Below, piece after piece: positions 1 through 8,465 of a stretch of DNA of 35,937 nt. The notes below the pieces were generated by a model, which was not told the origin of the DNA, made no database searches, and saw only the letters and a list, made by a program, of their open reading frames with translations. The position numbers and the translations under genes were made by a program. Every line of letters starts with the position of its first letter. Positions within the stretch are counted from its first letter, which is position 1. The DNA comes from Chara braunii (taxonomy: Eukaryota > Streptophyta > Charophyceae > Charales > Characeae): assembly GCA_003427395.1 (NCBI GenBank), contig BFEA01000817.1, positions 284,432-320,368 of the forward strand, given 5' to 3'.

Positions 1-31
<31 letters not shown>
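1..31. repeat. (CT)n microsatellite at window edge
   Basis: An uninterrupted CT dinucleotide run opens the window and probably continues beyond its left edge. Confidence 0.97.
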
Positions 32-34
<3 letters not shown>

Positions 35-56
35 GGCCGATTGATGAACCATGTGT

Positions 57-572
57 CTATTGAAGAGTGGCCTCCATTTTGCGCAGCAGCCGCTGCGCCT
101 GAGCTCGCCGATCAATGGGGGCAGGAATCGTCGCGGATGGTGTGCCCTGCGGCCGCTGCCTATGTGGCCCGAATCGTGTCCTCTGTCTCATTCGCCGCCC
201 TCCTCCATCATCTTCGTCCACCGCCCATAGTTTAGGCACGTAATCGGAGTCCCCCGCGTCATCAATGCCTGTGGTCTCTCCAGGGGCGACATCTGTGCTG
301 TCGTCGTGGACGATAAGTACACTGTCGCGTCTCTTCTCACCTACCACTACATCCCCTGCACCCTCCCTGCCAACGTTATCCTCCGTCATTGCAGCCCTCC
401 CTCCAACATCGAATGCATCGTCGTTGGGTGCAATCTCTCCGTCCTCGAGATGCACAACGTCAGATCGCTTAAGATGGGAACGCATATGAGGCGACGAACG
501 TGACGCCTTCTTTGTCGTGGCTTTCTTCCTCGCCCAAAAAAGACTCGGCTTTGTGGCAAAGCACTCTGTCAT
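57..572 (-). CDS. hypothetical acidic/basic low-complexity protein, possibly partial
   Basis: Open reading frame of about 171 codons on the minus strand, from an ATG at 572 down to a TAG at 57. I do not recognise a family. The translation has a basic N-terminus (KKATTKK), a long acidic middle with motifs such as EDGEIAPNDD and DEDD, and a C-terminal stretch rich in Arg, Gln and Pro ending in an amphipathic segment (AQAQRLLRKMEATLQ). The composition resembles a disordered linker plus a short helix, and GC-rich third positions suggest real coding. The frame also stays open to a GTG at 584. The true start may lie in an upstream exon, because a 40-bp direct repeat carries a second ATG in another frame at 612. 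It could be a 3' exon of a host gene or a transposon fragment. No splice site was established. Confidence 0.35.
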   Translation of the reverse strand: MTECFATKPSLFWARKKATTKKASRSSPHMRSHLKRSDVVHLEDGEIAPNDDAFDVGGRAAMTEDNVGREGAGDVVVGEKRRDSVLIVHDDSTDVAPGETTGIDDAGDSDYVPKLWAVDEDDGGGRRMRQRTRFGPHRQRPQGTPSATIPAPIDRRAQAQRLLRKMEATLQ

Positions 573-621
573 GGCGGTGTGCACTCCCGGGTCGGTCCGC
601 GTACTCTGTCATGGCGGTGTG
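564..621. repeat. short tandem duplication, period 40 bp
   Basis: An 18-bp word beginning CTCTGTCATGG occurs at 564-581 and again at 604-621. It lies across the putative 5' end of the minus-strand ORF and supplies two alternative ATG codons 40 bp apart, in different frames. Confidence 0.85.
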
Positions 622-844
622 GCGAGCACCATCGACAGTCCCAATGGATCATGTCCCCATAAATGGCGCTGATGGCCTGCGAACATTCCGGACTCCCTGG
701 TCGTCCAACCCCTCACTAGTGGTCCCGCTGGGATAGAATGCCACTATCGACAAAACAGTAGCTCTGTCACGCCATGTTGTCGCCGATGACCCCACCACAT
801 GCAGATGTGTCGTGTCCGTGGCGGGAACGCCCGCAACTGCGTTA
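622..844. other. unassigned stretch before repeat unit 1
   Basis: I see no recognisable gene. Short open frames on both strands lack family resemblance. A small GC-rich inverted repeat (GCGGG/CCCGC) sits near 823-836. Confidence 0.5.
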
Positions 845-851
845 TCGTACC

Positions 852-873
852 AAATACCCTTACAAGGGTATTT
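852..873. repeat. palindromic motif AAATACCCTT-AC-AAGGGTATTT
   Basis: A perfect inverted repeat with 10-bp arms and a 2-nt spacer. It sits at the left boundary of unit 1. Near-copies occur at 27950-27971 and, in the opposite orientation, at 18667-18684. Only the first half (to AAATACC) survives at the boundary of unit 2 near 14946. Confidence 0.85.
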
Positions 874-1204
874 GGCGTGTTGGCTGCAAGTCACGCCAGA
901 GCAGCCTCGCTCGTCTGACGGCGTGCGCGCGAGAGGAAGCTTAGGTCCTCGTCTGGGTAAGCGGCGCGCGCGGGGTATTGACGGCAGGGCGCAACCATGC
1001 GTGGTCTGGGTATGCGCATCGTCGCAGGCCAGTGGGATGTGCAGCCCCTTGTCCCCTTAGTTTCCGTGTTCCCCCCCCGCTTGTTATTATTTTTATGCAT
1101 TGATATTTTTATTTGTATTGTTATTCCTACCTTTATTTTGTGCCTTTGACTCGATGATCGGCTCCGAGGCCGACGTCAAGACCGACACGCCTGGCTCCGT
1201 TACA

Positions 1205-1436
1205 GTATTGCCGGGCACGGATGGTCGTCGCGGCAGTCGAGGACCTTGGGTGCGCGCCCTCCGGGTTGGCCCACGGCGCAGGAGAAAAGGCTGACTGGTC
1301 GGGCCAGCCGATGTGGTGCACCATCCGCTCCGTACCATCTGCTGTGAGAGGTTTGAGTGTGAGCGTGCCCGCTGAGGCACGTAAGATGGTGAATTATGCC
1401 TGAGTTAGGCGGGGCCAGAGGGCACCAGTGGGAGGC
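1205..1436 (+). pseudogene. 26S rRNA-like fragment (sense), unit 1
   Basis: From about 1313 the sequence follows the eukaryotic large-subunit rRNA stretch containing GTGGTGCACC, then CTGTGAGAGGTTTGAGTGTG, then AAGATGGTGAATTATGCCTG, GCGGGGCCAGAGG and a GGGAGGC-like segment. These match, with substitutions, the well-known 26S order. The upstream part (GAGGACCTTGGGTGC onward) aligns better with 29160-29215, which leads into another 26S-like block. There is too much divergence and rearrangement for a functional rRNA, so I call it an rRNA-derived repeat. Confidence 0.7.
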
Positions 1437-1499
1437 TGCCGCAGTTTTGGCTGTGCGGCAGGCTGGCCCAACAGCAGGGGCGCATAGAATCCGCCCTAC

Positions 1500-1545
1500 T
1501 CCGGTCTTCAAAGTTCTCATTTGAGTATTTGCTATCACCACGAAG
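1500..1545 (-). pseudogene. 26S rRNA-like fragment in antisense orientation, unit 1
   Basis: The plus strand reads GGTCTTCAAAGTTCTCATTT followed by GAGTATTTGCTATCACCAC. This closely matches the reverse complement of the conserved 26S segment in which GGTAGTAGCAAATATTCAAA precedes TGAGAACTTTGAAG. The neighbouring 26S-like pieces are in the sense orientation, so the rRNA-derived section is scrambled. The same inverted piece is in unit 2 at about 15571-15615. Confidence 0.7.
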
Positions 1546-1750
1546 GCCTGCGTGAGGGGTCCGCGAGATGGTGGGATAGGCTCGGGCAGTCGTGGCCAGG
1601 GGATATTTCCCGCCAGCCACGGCTTGTAGTAAGAGGCTTCGAGAGAGCTGTGCTTTTGGGGCCCGAAAGGGCAGGAAGTTGTGCCACAGGCCCACAGGCA
1701 CAGTAGGTGCGGTAGGCCAAGGGTACCGGGGCGGAAATGGGCGGCCCACT

Positions 1751-1847
1751 GAGCAAGTTGTTCGTCGGACTTGGATGTAGGGTTGAAAGACTTACTAGGC
1801 CGCCTGGTAGCTCAGGCCCTTCGAAGTCTCCTTAGGATAGCTGCAGC
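1751..1847 (+). pseudogene. 26S rRNA-like fragment (sense), unit 1
   Basis: It contains TTCGTCGGACTTGGATGTAG, TTGAAAGACTTACTAGGC, TGGTAGCTCAGG and TCGAAGTCTCCTTAGGATAG. These parallel, in order, the 26S segment TTCGTCTGACTTGGGTATAG ... GAAAGACTAAT ... TAGTAGCTGG ... CCGAAGTTTCCCTCAGGATAG. It is more diverged than the partly overlapping copy at 1981-2060. Confidence 0.65.
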
Positions 1848-1980
1848 TGTTGAATGGTAGACCAGTCGGCACGCGGTCGGAAGCAGCGTTAGCCGGAGAA
1901 ACAAGGCGGGCGACTGCACATTCGAAATGAGTGTAGGAAGATCGAGCGGAGTGTTGCAGGGGGAGATCGCAGCTGTACTA

Positions 1981-2060
1981 ATGTGCAACGTTAGTCGAAT
2001 CTGGGTATAGGGGCGAAAGACTAATAGAACCGTCTAGTTGTTGGTTCCCCTTGGAGAGCT
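1981..2060 (+). pseudogene. 26S rRNA-like fragment (sense), second copy within unit 1
   Basis: The block CTGGGTATAGGGGCGAAAGA followed by CTAATAGAACCGTCTAGTTG and TTGGTTCCCC is nearly identical to the conserved 26S sequence around GGGTATAGGGGCGAAAGACT. It lies about 230 bp after a more diverged version of the same rRNA region, so each unit carries two overlapping copies. Confidence 0.75.
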
Positions 2061-2363
2061 CCACCAGAATATCGGGGCTGTTCAGCGGTTTTGCGCTCGG
2101 CTATAGGACCGAGCGCTAAGCCCAGAAGAGATAGGGGTGAAGGCTTGCAGCAATACTGACGGACGAGTCATTCTTCGAAGGTGGGGGATACCGGGCAGCA
2201 CAGAACGAGGGCAGAGGAAAACAAACAGTGGGAGAAGCGACAGGCAGCGGGGCAACGAGGACGAGGCTAGACAGAGGGGAAAACGATGAATGAATCTAAA
2301 CAGGATACGCGTTGGGGTGCATTCGGTGATGAGGAAGAAGGGAGGAACATTATGGTTCTCTCC
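2061..2363. other. unassigned part of unit 1
   Basis: No gene seen. It holds a short inverted repeat around GCGCTCGGC/GACCGAGCGC (2092-2116) and purine-rich DNA leading into the stem-loop array. Confidence 0.5.
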
Positions 2364-3585
2364 CGTTCCTTGATGGGAACGAGCGATTGAAGGCTCGTTT
2401 CCAACATTTTGGGACAGCGCGAAATGAATGGCACGGTCAGATTTGGCAAAGGGATAGTGAATAGGGCGGTGCACGAGAAAGAGGGTGCGCCAGAGCTATG
2501 GCGGGGAGTGAAGAAGGGGGAGAGAAATCAACATAATTCGGTCATTTCATGACCGATTCTTGCAGTTCAAGATGCTATACTGAGTTTTGTAGATAGGGCG
2601 ATTTTGATGTCGTGGTTAGTTTCGGGATTAGTGGACTAGAATTAGAGTTAGTAGAGAATGGGATGCGCGGGGATGGCAGGAGCAAAGAAGGAGAGAGGAG
2701 GAATCACGGATCTTGCCCGTTTCTTAGCGAAAACGGGCAAGGGAGGGTTCNTTTTTGGGGTTTTCAGGTATTGCGAGTCCAATAGAGGGGTTAGATGTAA
2801 AAGAAGATTAGTAAAATGAGAGTTAGAAGAGAAAGGTGTTAACGTGAGAGGTGACGGGGCTATGGAAGAAGCGGAAATTCAATGATTCGCTCGATCCTCG
2901 ATGGAATCGAGCGGAGTAACATTGTAAGCAGGGGGTGTCTGATGGTGCGAAGCTCGTGGTGTTACTGATTTTTATAGGTAATGGTCAGAAATGGCAAGCT
3001 GGCGGATGGGGGCTGCGCCCGAATGAGAGACCGCTTTATAACAGTGTGAATCTTCCCACGTTTCGGGGAAGATTCATTCTCCCTTTGGCGCTCTTTGACG
3101 AGTAAAGGAACGAGGTTGCCACTCATGGTCGTGGCGGTGAGTACTCATCCTATCGGTCGTGCTGCGAGGGGGGCATCCAAAAAAGCCTTTCTTTGAGATT
3201 AGCAATGTATCCTTCCGTGTTCTGGCGGAAGGTCCATTCGAGGTGTCCAGTCTGATGACGTAACAGGCATAAAGCCAACCGCTAGCTCGGAGACTTACCT
3301 GTTGGCTAGTGCGTTGCTCATCGTATCGATGGAAGGAGCACCCTCCAGCTCCCTACATGGTAGTGCATACTTACCTGGCCAAGGCGTAGCAGTGATTCCG
3401 AGGGCGGACAACTAAGACAAGCCGCAGTTGAGCACTGTCGGGGTGAGGAAACACAGAGGGAAAGAGAGAAGGGGCACTTACCGTCGAAGGTGGGTAGAGC
3501 GACCTTAGCTCGTAGTGGAGCCGCAGTGCCAGGCTACGTATGAGCTGGTTATCAACGTATCTTCCCGTAACTTAGTGGAAGGTAC
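2364..3585 (+). repeat. array of stem-loops spaced about 170 bp, unit 1
   Basis: At least seven short hairpins occur at near-regular spacing. CGTTCC/GGAACG is at 2364-2381. CGGTCAT/ATGACCG is at 2539-2555. CTTGCCCGTTT/AAACGGGCAAG is at 2712-2741 (11 bp, 8-nt loop). CGCTCGAT/ATCGAGCG is at 2888-2913. GAATCTTCCC/GGGAAGATTC is at 3048-3075 (10 bp, 8-nt loop). CCTTCCG/CGGAAGG is at 3211-3232 (8-nt loop). GTATCTTCC/GGAAGGTAC is at 3557-3585 (one G-U). Successive starts differ by 175, 173, 176, 160, 163 and 346 bp, the last about twice the period. Several are preceded by purine-rich sequence. The arms differ between hairpins but remain complementary. No coding function is apparent. Confidence 0.75.
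2751..2751. other. single ambiguous base (N)
   Basis: Unit 2 reads G at the corresponding place (AGGGTTCGTTTTTGGGG around 16800), so the base is probably G. Confidence 0.7.
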
Positions 3586-3841
3586 ACTCTTGTGATCAAG
3601 CTTTGGTCGGCGTGCGCATGCACGGTTTTTTTTACCGAGGCTGTTCGAAAGTCGTCAGGACCCTGGCTGTGCACTTCGAATTCATGGCCGTGTTCGCTGG
3701 GATGAATAGTTTTATGAGTTAGCAGAAGATTCATTCGGCTTGAGCACGTTGAGTAGCAGAGGCGATTTAGAATCCGGCAGCGGTGTAACGGAAGTTTGTC
3801 GAAGCGACCTCCTGCCTCGGTGGGTGGTAGGAGCCGGCAGT

Positions 3842-3849
3842 CTGTGGGG
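3842..3849. repeat. 8-bp target-site duplication, left copy (CTGTGGGG)
   Basis: Matches CTGTGGGG at 4661-4668. Unit 2 has a single CTGTGGGG at the empty site (about 18065-18072). Confidence 0.95.
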
Positions 3850-4660
3850 CAGAGATGAGCAACGGGTACCCAGACCCGCACTCACTCGCACCCACCCCAC
3901 CCATGAGGCATTGGGTCAGGTGTGGGTCTTGATAAGCTGGCATGGGTAGGATGAGGATGGGTCAAGGCGAGCAAGCCTGGGTGGGTGAGGGGCGGGTTAA
4001 TGTTAGGCCAGGGTCACCCGAATGGGTGGGTGACAAGCGGGTGAACGCTAGGCCTGGGTTACCCGACCCACAAACCCAGGACAACCCATAAGAACCCTCC
4101 CCCCGCCCCCCCCTTGTACATATTTCCCAGCTGCGGTTCATCTGTGGACTTCAAACGTCGGTCCATTTGTGGACTTCAAAGGTTGGAGGCCCAGGAAATG
4201 GGAAGTCTCCACCCTGGGGCCCCTGGGAAAAAAAGTTATCGTTAGTAAAAAAAACAGTCGCGCTAGTGGCAACTAAAAATTTGGGGTCCTCCTTGAAAAA
4301 ATGTGTCACGCTCTACTGGTGGCAGTTGGGCCACGGCCCAGACAACGGGATGTTCGCTCCCATTAAAACAGCGGGGATCGGACCTAACCACAGCAAGTAG
4401 CAAGCCTTAGGTTCACTACCTAATTTCAAACTTGTGGAGCGATTCGAATTTCTGCAGGCAGAGATGCTTCAAAGTTTTGTGTCGTCGTCCGAGGATGTCA
4501 TGTTGCTATGGTGCGTGGGCGGAAATTTTCAAAAAAACACTCGGGTGGGTTGGGTCGCCTCGAGATTTTTTGTTTTTGTTTTTTTTAGGGCGGGCGGTGC
4601 TTAAACAATTATGAGCGGGTTGGGTGAAGTGTCAATTCCAAAAAAAAATGCTCATCTCTG
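3850..4660. mobile_element. non-autonomous hAT-superfamily transposon, 811 bp
   Basis: The ends are perfect 12-bp terminal inverted repeats, CAGAGATGAGCA at 3850-3861 and TGCTCATCTCTG at 4649-4660. They are flanked by an 8-bp direct duplication, CTGTGGGG. The CA...TG termini, 8-bp duplication and ACGGGTACCC-type subterminal sequence are typical of hAT elements. Subterminal DNA is full of GGGTGGGT/ACCCGACCC words on the left and GGGTGGGTTGGGT on the right, likely transposase-binding repeats. No ORF longer than 77 codons lies inside and no transposase motif is visible, so it depends on a transposase elsewhere. The empty site is preserved in unit 2, which proves insertion after the units separated. 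Confidence 0.93.
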
Positions 4661-4668
4661 CTGTGGGG
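4661..4668. repeat. 8-bp target-site duplication, right copy (CTGTGGGG)
   Basis: Right partner of 3842-3849. Sequence matching unit 2 resumes immediately after it (TTCAATTGTGAT). Confidence 0.95.
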
Positions 4669-5039
4669 TTCAATTGTGATACGAGTAGATCAGGAACTGC
4701 TTTGTTCCGTGCTAAATGTGTGGACATCCTCGTCTGCGCTCCGATGTTGCCCTGCAGCCTGTGTCCCGCTTGCTATGCACTGCATGGGGTTCTTTGCAGG
4801 TTGACGTATTCACTGTGCGGTGTAGCCGTGTTGTTGGTATTGTCTTGCGCTTCGCTGCTTCGTTGTCGGGCTGTCCCTCCGCCGGTCGTGCCTTCCGCGT
4901 GCATCCTGCAGGCTGCCAGGTTGTTGGTACAGCCAGTTACTATCGTGCCGAAGCACAGCCTGTGTGCTTACATCGAACCTCGACTGGTGGGACTGCTGTA
5001 AGCTTAGGCGGTTGTTGTGGTTTAAGGTTGCTGTTGAAG

Positions 5040-5888
5040 CTTCGTTGTGGGATTAAGGTTGTTGCTGTTGGTTGGGCTACTTCTGGCACTGCAGTAACGA
5101 ATGAACTGCAAGTGCCTGCGCTCCGGCTACGGTCTATTAAAGTCGCTGTGTTCCCGAATGGCGGCGGCTGGCTAAAGTTGCTAGTGCTGTATTTTTGGTC
5201 CACGGCTCGAGTCTTGAGTGATGGCCGAGACATTTCGGACCTCGAGCTTTGGGAAGGAGTCGAGCGCATTGGAGTAGGCTATTGCTGCAAGTTTGGAAGG
5301 TCGTCAGAAAGGACCAGCGATCGACAGTTGACCTCGGTTTGACCAAGTGGTTGTGCATTCTGGCCATCATTGCGGGGCCTCGGGCGACTTGAAGATAATA
5401 AGGCCCTCTCATGCGAGTCTGAGCGCACCCTCCCTGGATATGAGAGACTTAAACTTTCTCTTTCTATCCTTCTTACTCCAAGTCTAGTCTGATGTTCAGA
5501 GAGGAAGGCGGTAGGCGGGATTGCAACCCGGACCGCAGAAAGACTCTGTGGGGAGTCAGCCCACCGATTGCGGGAGTTCTGCCGGAACTCGGGAGGAGTT
5601 CTGGAGGCAGGGAACTGAGAGGTAATCATTGCTTTCCTTCTATAAACCTGATTATAACCCATACCTGTATTCATTGCTATGTTTGACTGAGTATACTGTG
5701 TGTCTCCCTATTTTGACTTATAGTCTGACTTTCAGGACACAATCCAGACTAAATAAAGGAATGATTGTGCAATTTCAGTTTCAGTTTTTGTTGTTTGACT
5801 GAAAGCAGATTGTGGGATTGCATCTGAGGGAAGTTTGGGTGGTCTGGCTGCTCTGACTTGTGAGGGCTGAATGTGAATGACCTTTCAG
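5040..5888. other. unassigned DNA after unit 1
   Basis: No gene recognised. The frame open from 4716 to 5342 is not conserved in unit 2 because of a 5-bp indel. A lone AAGTTTGGGTGG at 5831-5842 is a degenerate relative of the stem-loop family that follows. Confidence 0.5.
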
Positions 5889-6478
5889 GACCAAGCACGT
5901 TCCATAAGTTTGGGTGGCTTGGTCGTCTTGTTTACTTTGGGTTTTTGTAAGTTTTTTTAGTTTCTGAACGAGGAGGTCTGAGTATGTTCCATAAGTTTGG
6001 GTGGTTGAGCCTCTTCCTGCTTTGGCTTTGAGAAAAATGAATCAGGCAAAGGACCAAACAAGTTTCATAAGTTTGGGTGGTCTTGGTCCAATGCCTCGCA
6101 CATGCTGGAACCCAAAGGTTACAATTTGGCTATATCCTATTACGATTATTATCTATGAACAGGCTAGTCAGACAGGGTTCTATAAGTTTGGGTGGTCTGA
6201 CTATAGCCTATCACCAACTGAAGAGAATATTAATTAAAAATAAACTTGTGGTACGAAGGGGCAGATTGAATCTTGAGCTGAAGATGATCGATTCAGTTAT
6301 ATGCTACCTCAGAAGACTAAGTGCAGACAATTTTATAAAGTTGGGATACTTAAACAGTTCAAGGCGACTAGGGTGGCCTAGTCATATGCCCACAGAAGAG
6401 AAAAATTATTGTGCCCTGTGTTTGTGTATACTTCATGGCTGAGCTAGACATGTTTCTTAAGTTTGGGTGGTCTAACTT
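5889..6478 (+). repeat. stem-loop family with conserved 20-nt loop and covarying arms
   Basis: Five elements share a loop of consensus ANGTTYCATAAGTTTGGGTG, 20 nt (21 in one), closed by different complementary arms. They are 5889-5924 (GACCAAGC/GCTTGGTC), 5971-6015 (imperfect, GAGG/CCTC core), 6051-6089 (GGACCAA/TTGGTCC), 6161-6209 (GTCAGAC/GTCTGAC, extended by AGGCTA/TAGCCT) and 6441-6478 (TAGAC/GTCTA plus flanking pairs). A sixth, degenerate loop ends near 5841. Spacing is irregular, about 80-280 bp. Conservation of the loop while arms change together is the signature of a structured RNA or of a protein-bound cruciform. I know no family matching this loop. It lies about 5 kb upstream of the gag relic and might belong to its leader. 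Confidence 0.75.
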
Positions 6479-6780
6479 TATGCCCTATGTAAGCTGGGTA
6501 TAAAGGGATAAATCATTAAAAGACTACGATCTGTTGTTTGTCCAGGTTGACTTGGGGATGGTGAGAGCACTTACCTTTGTGGTTTGGCCTGCATGTGACA
6601 GAGTGAGGCTACTCCTTAGTTTAAGTTTCAGTTTGATAGGTAGTTGCTTTAGTTGCTCGCCACGTGTTAGAGCCATAGGAGTTAGCTTCAATTCCTGCAT
6701 TTTCTTAGCTAAGTTTTTTTTACTTAGGTCAATTTTCGCATTTTCTGGGATCTTTTATGTATACTTGGTCTTGTATAAAT
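6479..6780. other. unassigned T-rich stretch
   Basis: No gene recognised. The region leads into the alternating tandem array. Confidence 0.5.
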
Positions 6781-7320
6781 CTTGGTAAGCCACTTTCTCT
6801 ACGGGAAGCGCTGCCGAAATTTCTACAAAACCAAGGAGTTAGTCAAATTTTGCCTTTTCAAAGTTCAGTTGTCTGACTTTATATATGACTTAGTAAAAAT
6901 CTGGAGAGTCTCCTTTTCCAAAGGGAGTGCTGCCCAAATTTTTGCTAATTCAGGGAGTTAGGCAAAATTGGACCTTGAGAAGTCGAAGTCATTTTAGATT
7001 CTGAACTTGACTTTGTATAAAATTTAGTAAGCTACTTTCTCTACGGGAAGCGCTGCCGAAGTTTCTACAAATTCAAGGAGTTAGTCAAAAGTTGACTTTT
7101 CAAAGTTCAACTTGTCTGATTTTGCTATATGGCTTAGTAAAAGTCTGGGAAGTCTCCTTTTCTAAAGGGAGTGCTGCCCAAATTTTTGCTAATTCAGGGA
7201 GTTGGACAAAATTTGACTTTTTTATTCTTGTTTCTATATTTAGGCTGATATAAATTATGAGAAGACACTTTTCCTACGGGAAGCGCTGCCGAAATTTCCT
7301 TAGCTTAAAGGAGATAGATT
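6781..7320 (+). repeat. tandem array of about 120-bp units alternating A-B-A-B-A
   Basis: Five units have core starts at about 6799, 6919, 7041, 7163 and 7274. Units 1, 3 and 5 carry CTACGGGAAGCGCTGCCGAA. Units 2 and 4 carry AAAGGGAGTGCTGCCCAAAT. A-type units recur every 242 or 233 bp and B-type units at 244 bp, a higher-order two-unit repeat. Most units end with a GGAGTTAGTCAAA-like word. Flanking arms pair in unit 1 (CTTGGT/ACCAAG) and, with G-U pairs, in units 2 and 4 (CTGGA or CTGGG with TTCAG). The core itself can form CGG/CCG in A-type and GGG/CCC in B-type units. No coding frame is shared. Confidence 0.88.
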
Positions 7321-8171
7321 ATATTTTGACGGGTGACGATTCTGGCGATCCACTCTGTATGGGGGAGATTCTGTCATAGGTCTACCTTTCTTTGGGCACT
7401 AGCTTAGAGATAGACTTGGGAGAGTCTTGAGTGGGGACGAGTTATATGAATGTGATCTCCATACATTTACGATTTAACTCGAATATTGACCTGTCGTATG
7501 ATACAGGTCTTCTTTCAACGTTCGATTTAGGATTTGGACTAGCTTCGGTTTGATCCTACGAGGATCCTCTTCTGTTATCACTGATAACATGTCGGTTGGT
7601 TGATCGCCGACTCGTCGGCTTACGACACAACTTTGCTTATACCTGTACCTCAACTTGATTGCCTTAACCCTGAGTATTGATATGTTTCTTTGAGCGTTTT
7701 AACCGAACTTTTTTTAAATGGTCATTATAAAGAGTCTATGAGATTTATGGAAAGTTGAACTATGATTGGGGCTTGAATGTGGGAGGCATGGTGTGAGTTA
7801 CAAGGAACAGTAAAGTTTACCACATTGATGTATGGCCATGTGGCTATTGTGTGTGTCTGTGTTGTATGCAGGTTAGTATTTTGGAGCTTGGTATATGGGT
7901 CATACTTTGGAGGCGGTGAGAATGACAATCATGTGTCGCACGATCTGCATACCTGATGGGTTTATGTTTTCTCCCTCTTTTGTTGCTAGCTCGAGTCCTG
8001 ATCTGATATATGAGTATTGGATGTTTATTTATTTACTGATTGATTTTGCTTGTTAATTTTTATAGTTGAACATTGTAGTCCGTGGCAGCCGTCAAAGTCA
8101 AACCCCTTGACTTTCTCTCCAGGCCCTAGATGATGGAGCTGGTCTCCAGGGCAATAAGAGACGATTGCCAC
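7321..8171. other. unassigned AT-rich DNA
   Basis: No gene, RNA or repeat recognised. Confidence 0.5.
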
Positions 8172-8465
8172 CACAGGTATGAACCTGTGTACCACCCACT
8201 CTCCCTAGAGTGCAGAAGAGGGTGTGGTTCTCAACCGCATTTGGCGGTTGTCGAGCGTCGAGAGATTAACCCTCAAGGCGCGTGTCAGGCGACACTTGAG
8301 TGTCGAATGCAACCCTCGAGATTAACGAGGACCGCATGAGTATGGGTACTACATAGTACTCCATCATTGCGACCGCTTGCATCGCTAATCGATACGGGTT
8401 AGCCCTGCGTCCGCGCAGTTTTATACTAAGTCTCGCGCACGTCGCCTATCCGATTTCCGCATCGG
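8172..8465. other. hairpin-dense segment
   Basis: About eight short perfect hairpins lie within 300 bp. They are CACAGGT/ACCTGTG (8172-8189), CAACCGC/GCGGTTG (8232-8250), CGACAC/GTGTCG (8290-8305), CCTCG/CGAGG (8314-8330), GTACT/AGTAC (8346-8359), GCTAA/TTAGC (8384-8403), CTGCG/CGCAG (8405-8418) and CCGAT/ATCGG (8450-8465). The segment is richer in GC than its surroundings. It may be part of a structured transcript or a retroelement leader. I do not recognise a known RNA. Confidence 0.55.

Larger units (their letters stand above)
845..5039 (+). repeat. large composite repeat unit, copy 1
   Basis: This segment aligns collinearly with 14933-18532 at high identity by eye. The shared part starts at TCGTACCAAATACC and ends at CTGTTGAAG. 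Removing the hAT element from copy 1, and the tRNA insert and N-linked duplication from copy 2, leaves about 3.35 kb in each. The unit contains 26S rRNA-like pieces, a stem-loop array and no convincing protein gene; indels between copies are not multiples of three. It may be a long terminal repeat of a giant retroelement or a separate composite repeat. Small differences include about 18 bp present only here after 858, and about 17 bp near 2245-2262 absent from copy 2. Confidence 0.9.

Noticed and set aside
3254-3330. CTGATGA word suggesting a hammerhead ribozyme
   Set aside because: No matching GAAA segment, stem III or cleavage-site context could be placed around it.
4716-5342. 208-codon open frame on the plus strand
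   Set aside because: The matching part of unit 2 has a 5-bp indel that changes frame, so there is no sign of selection for a protein.
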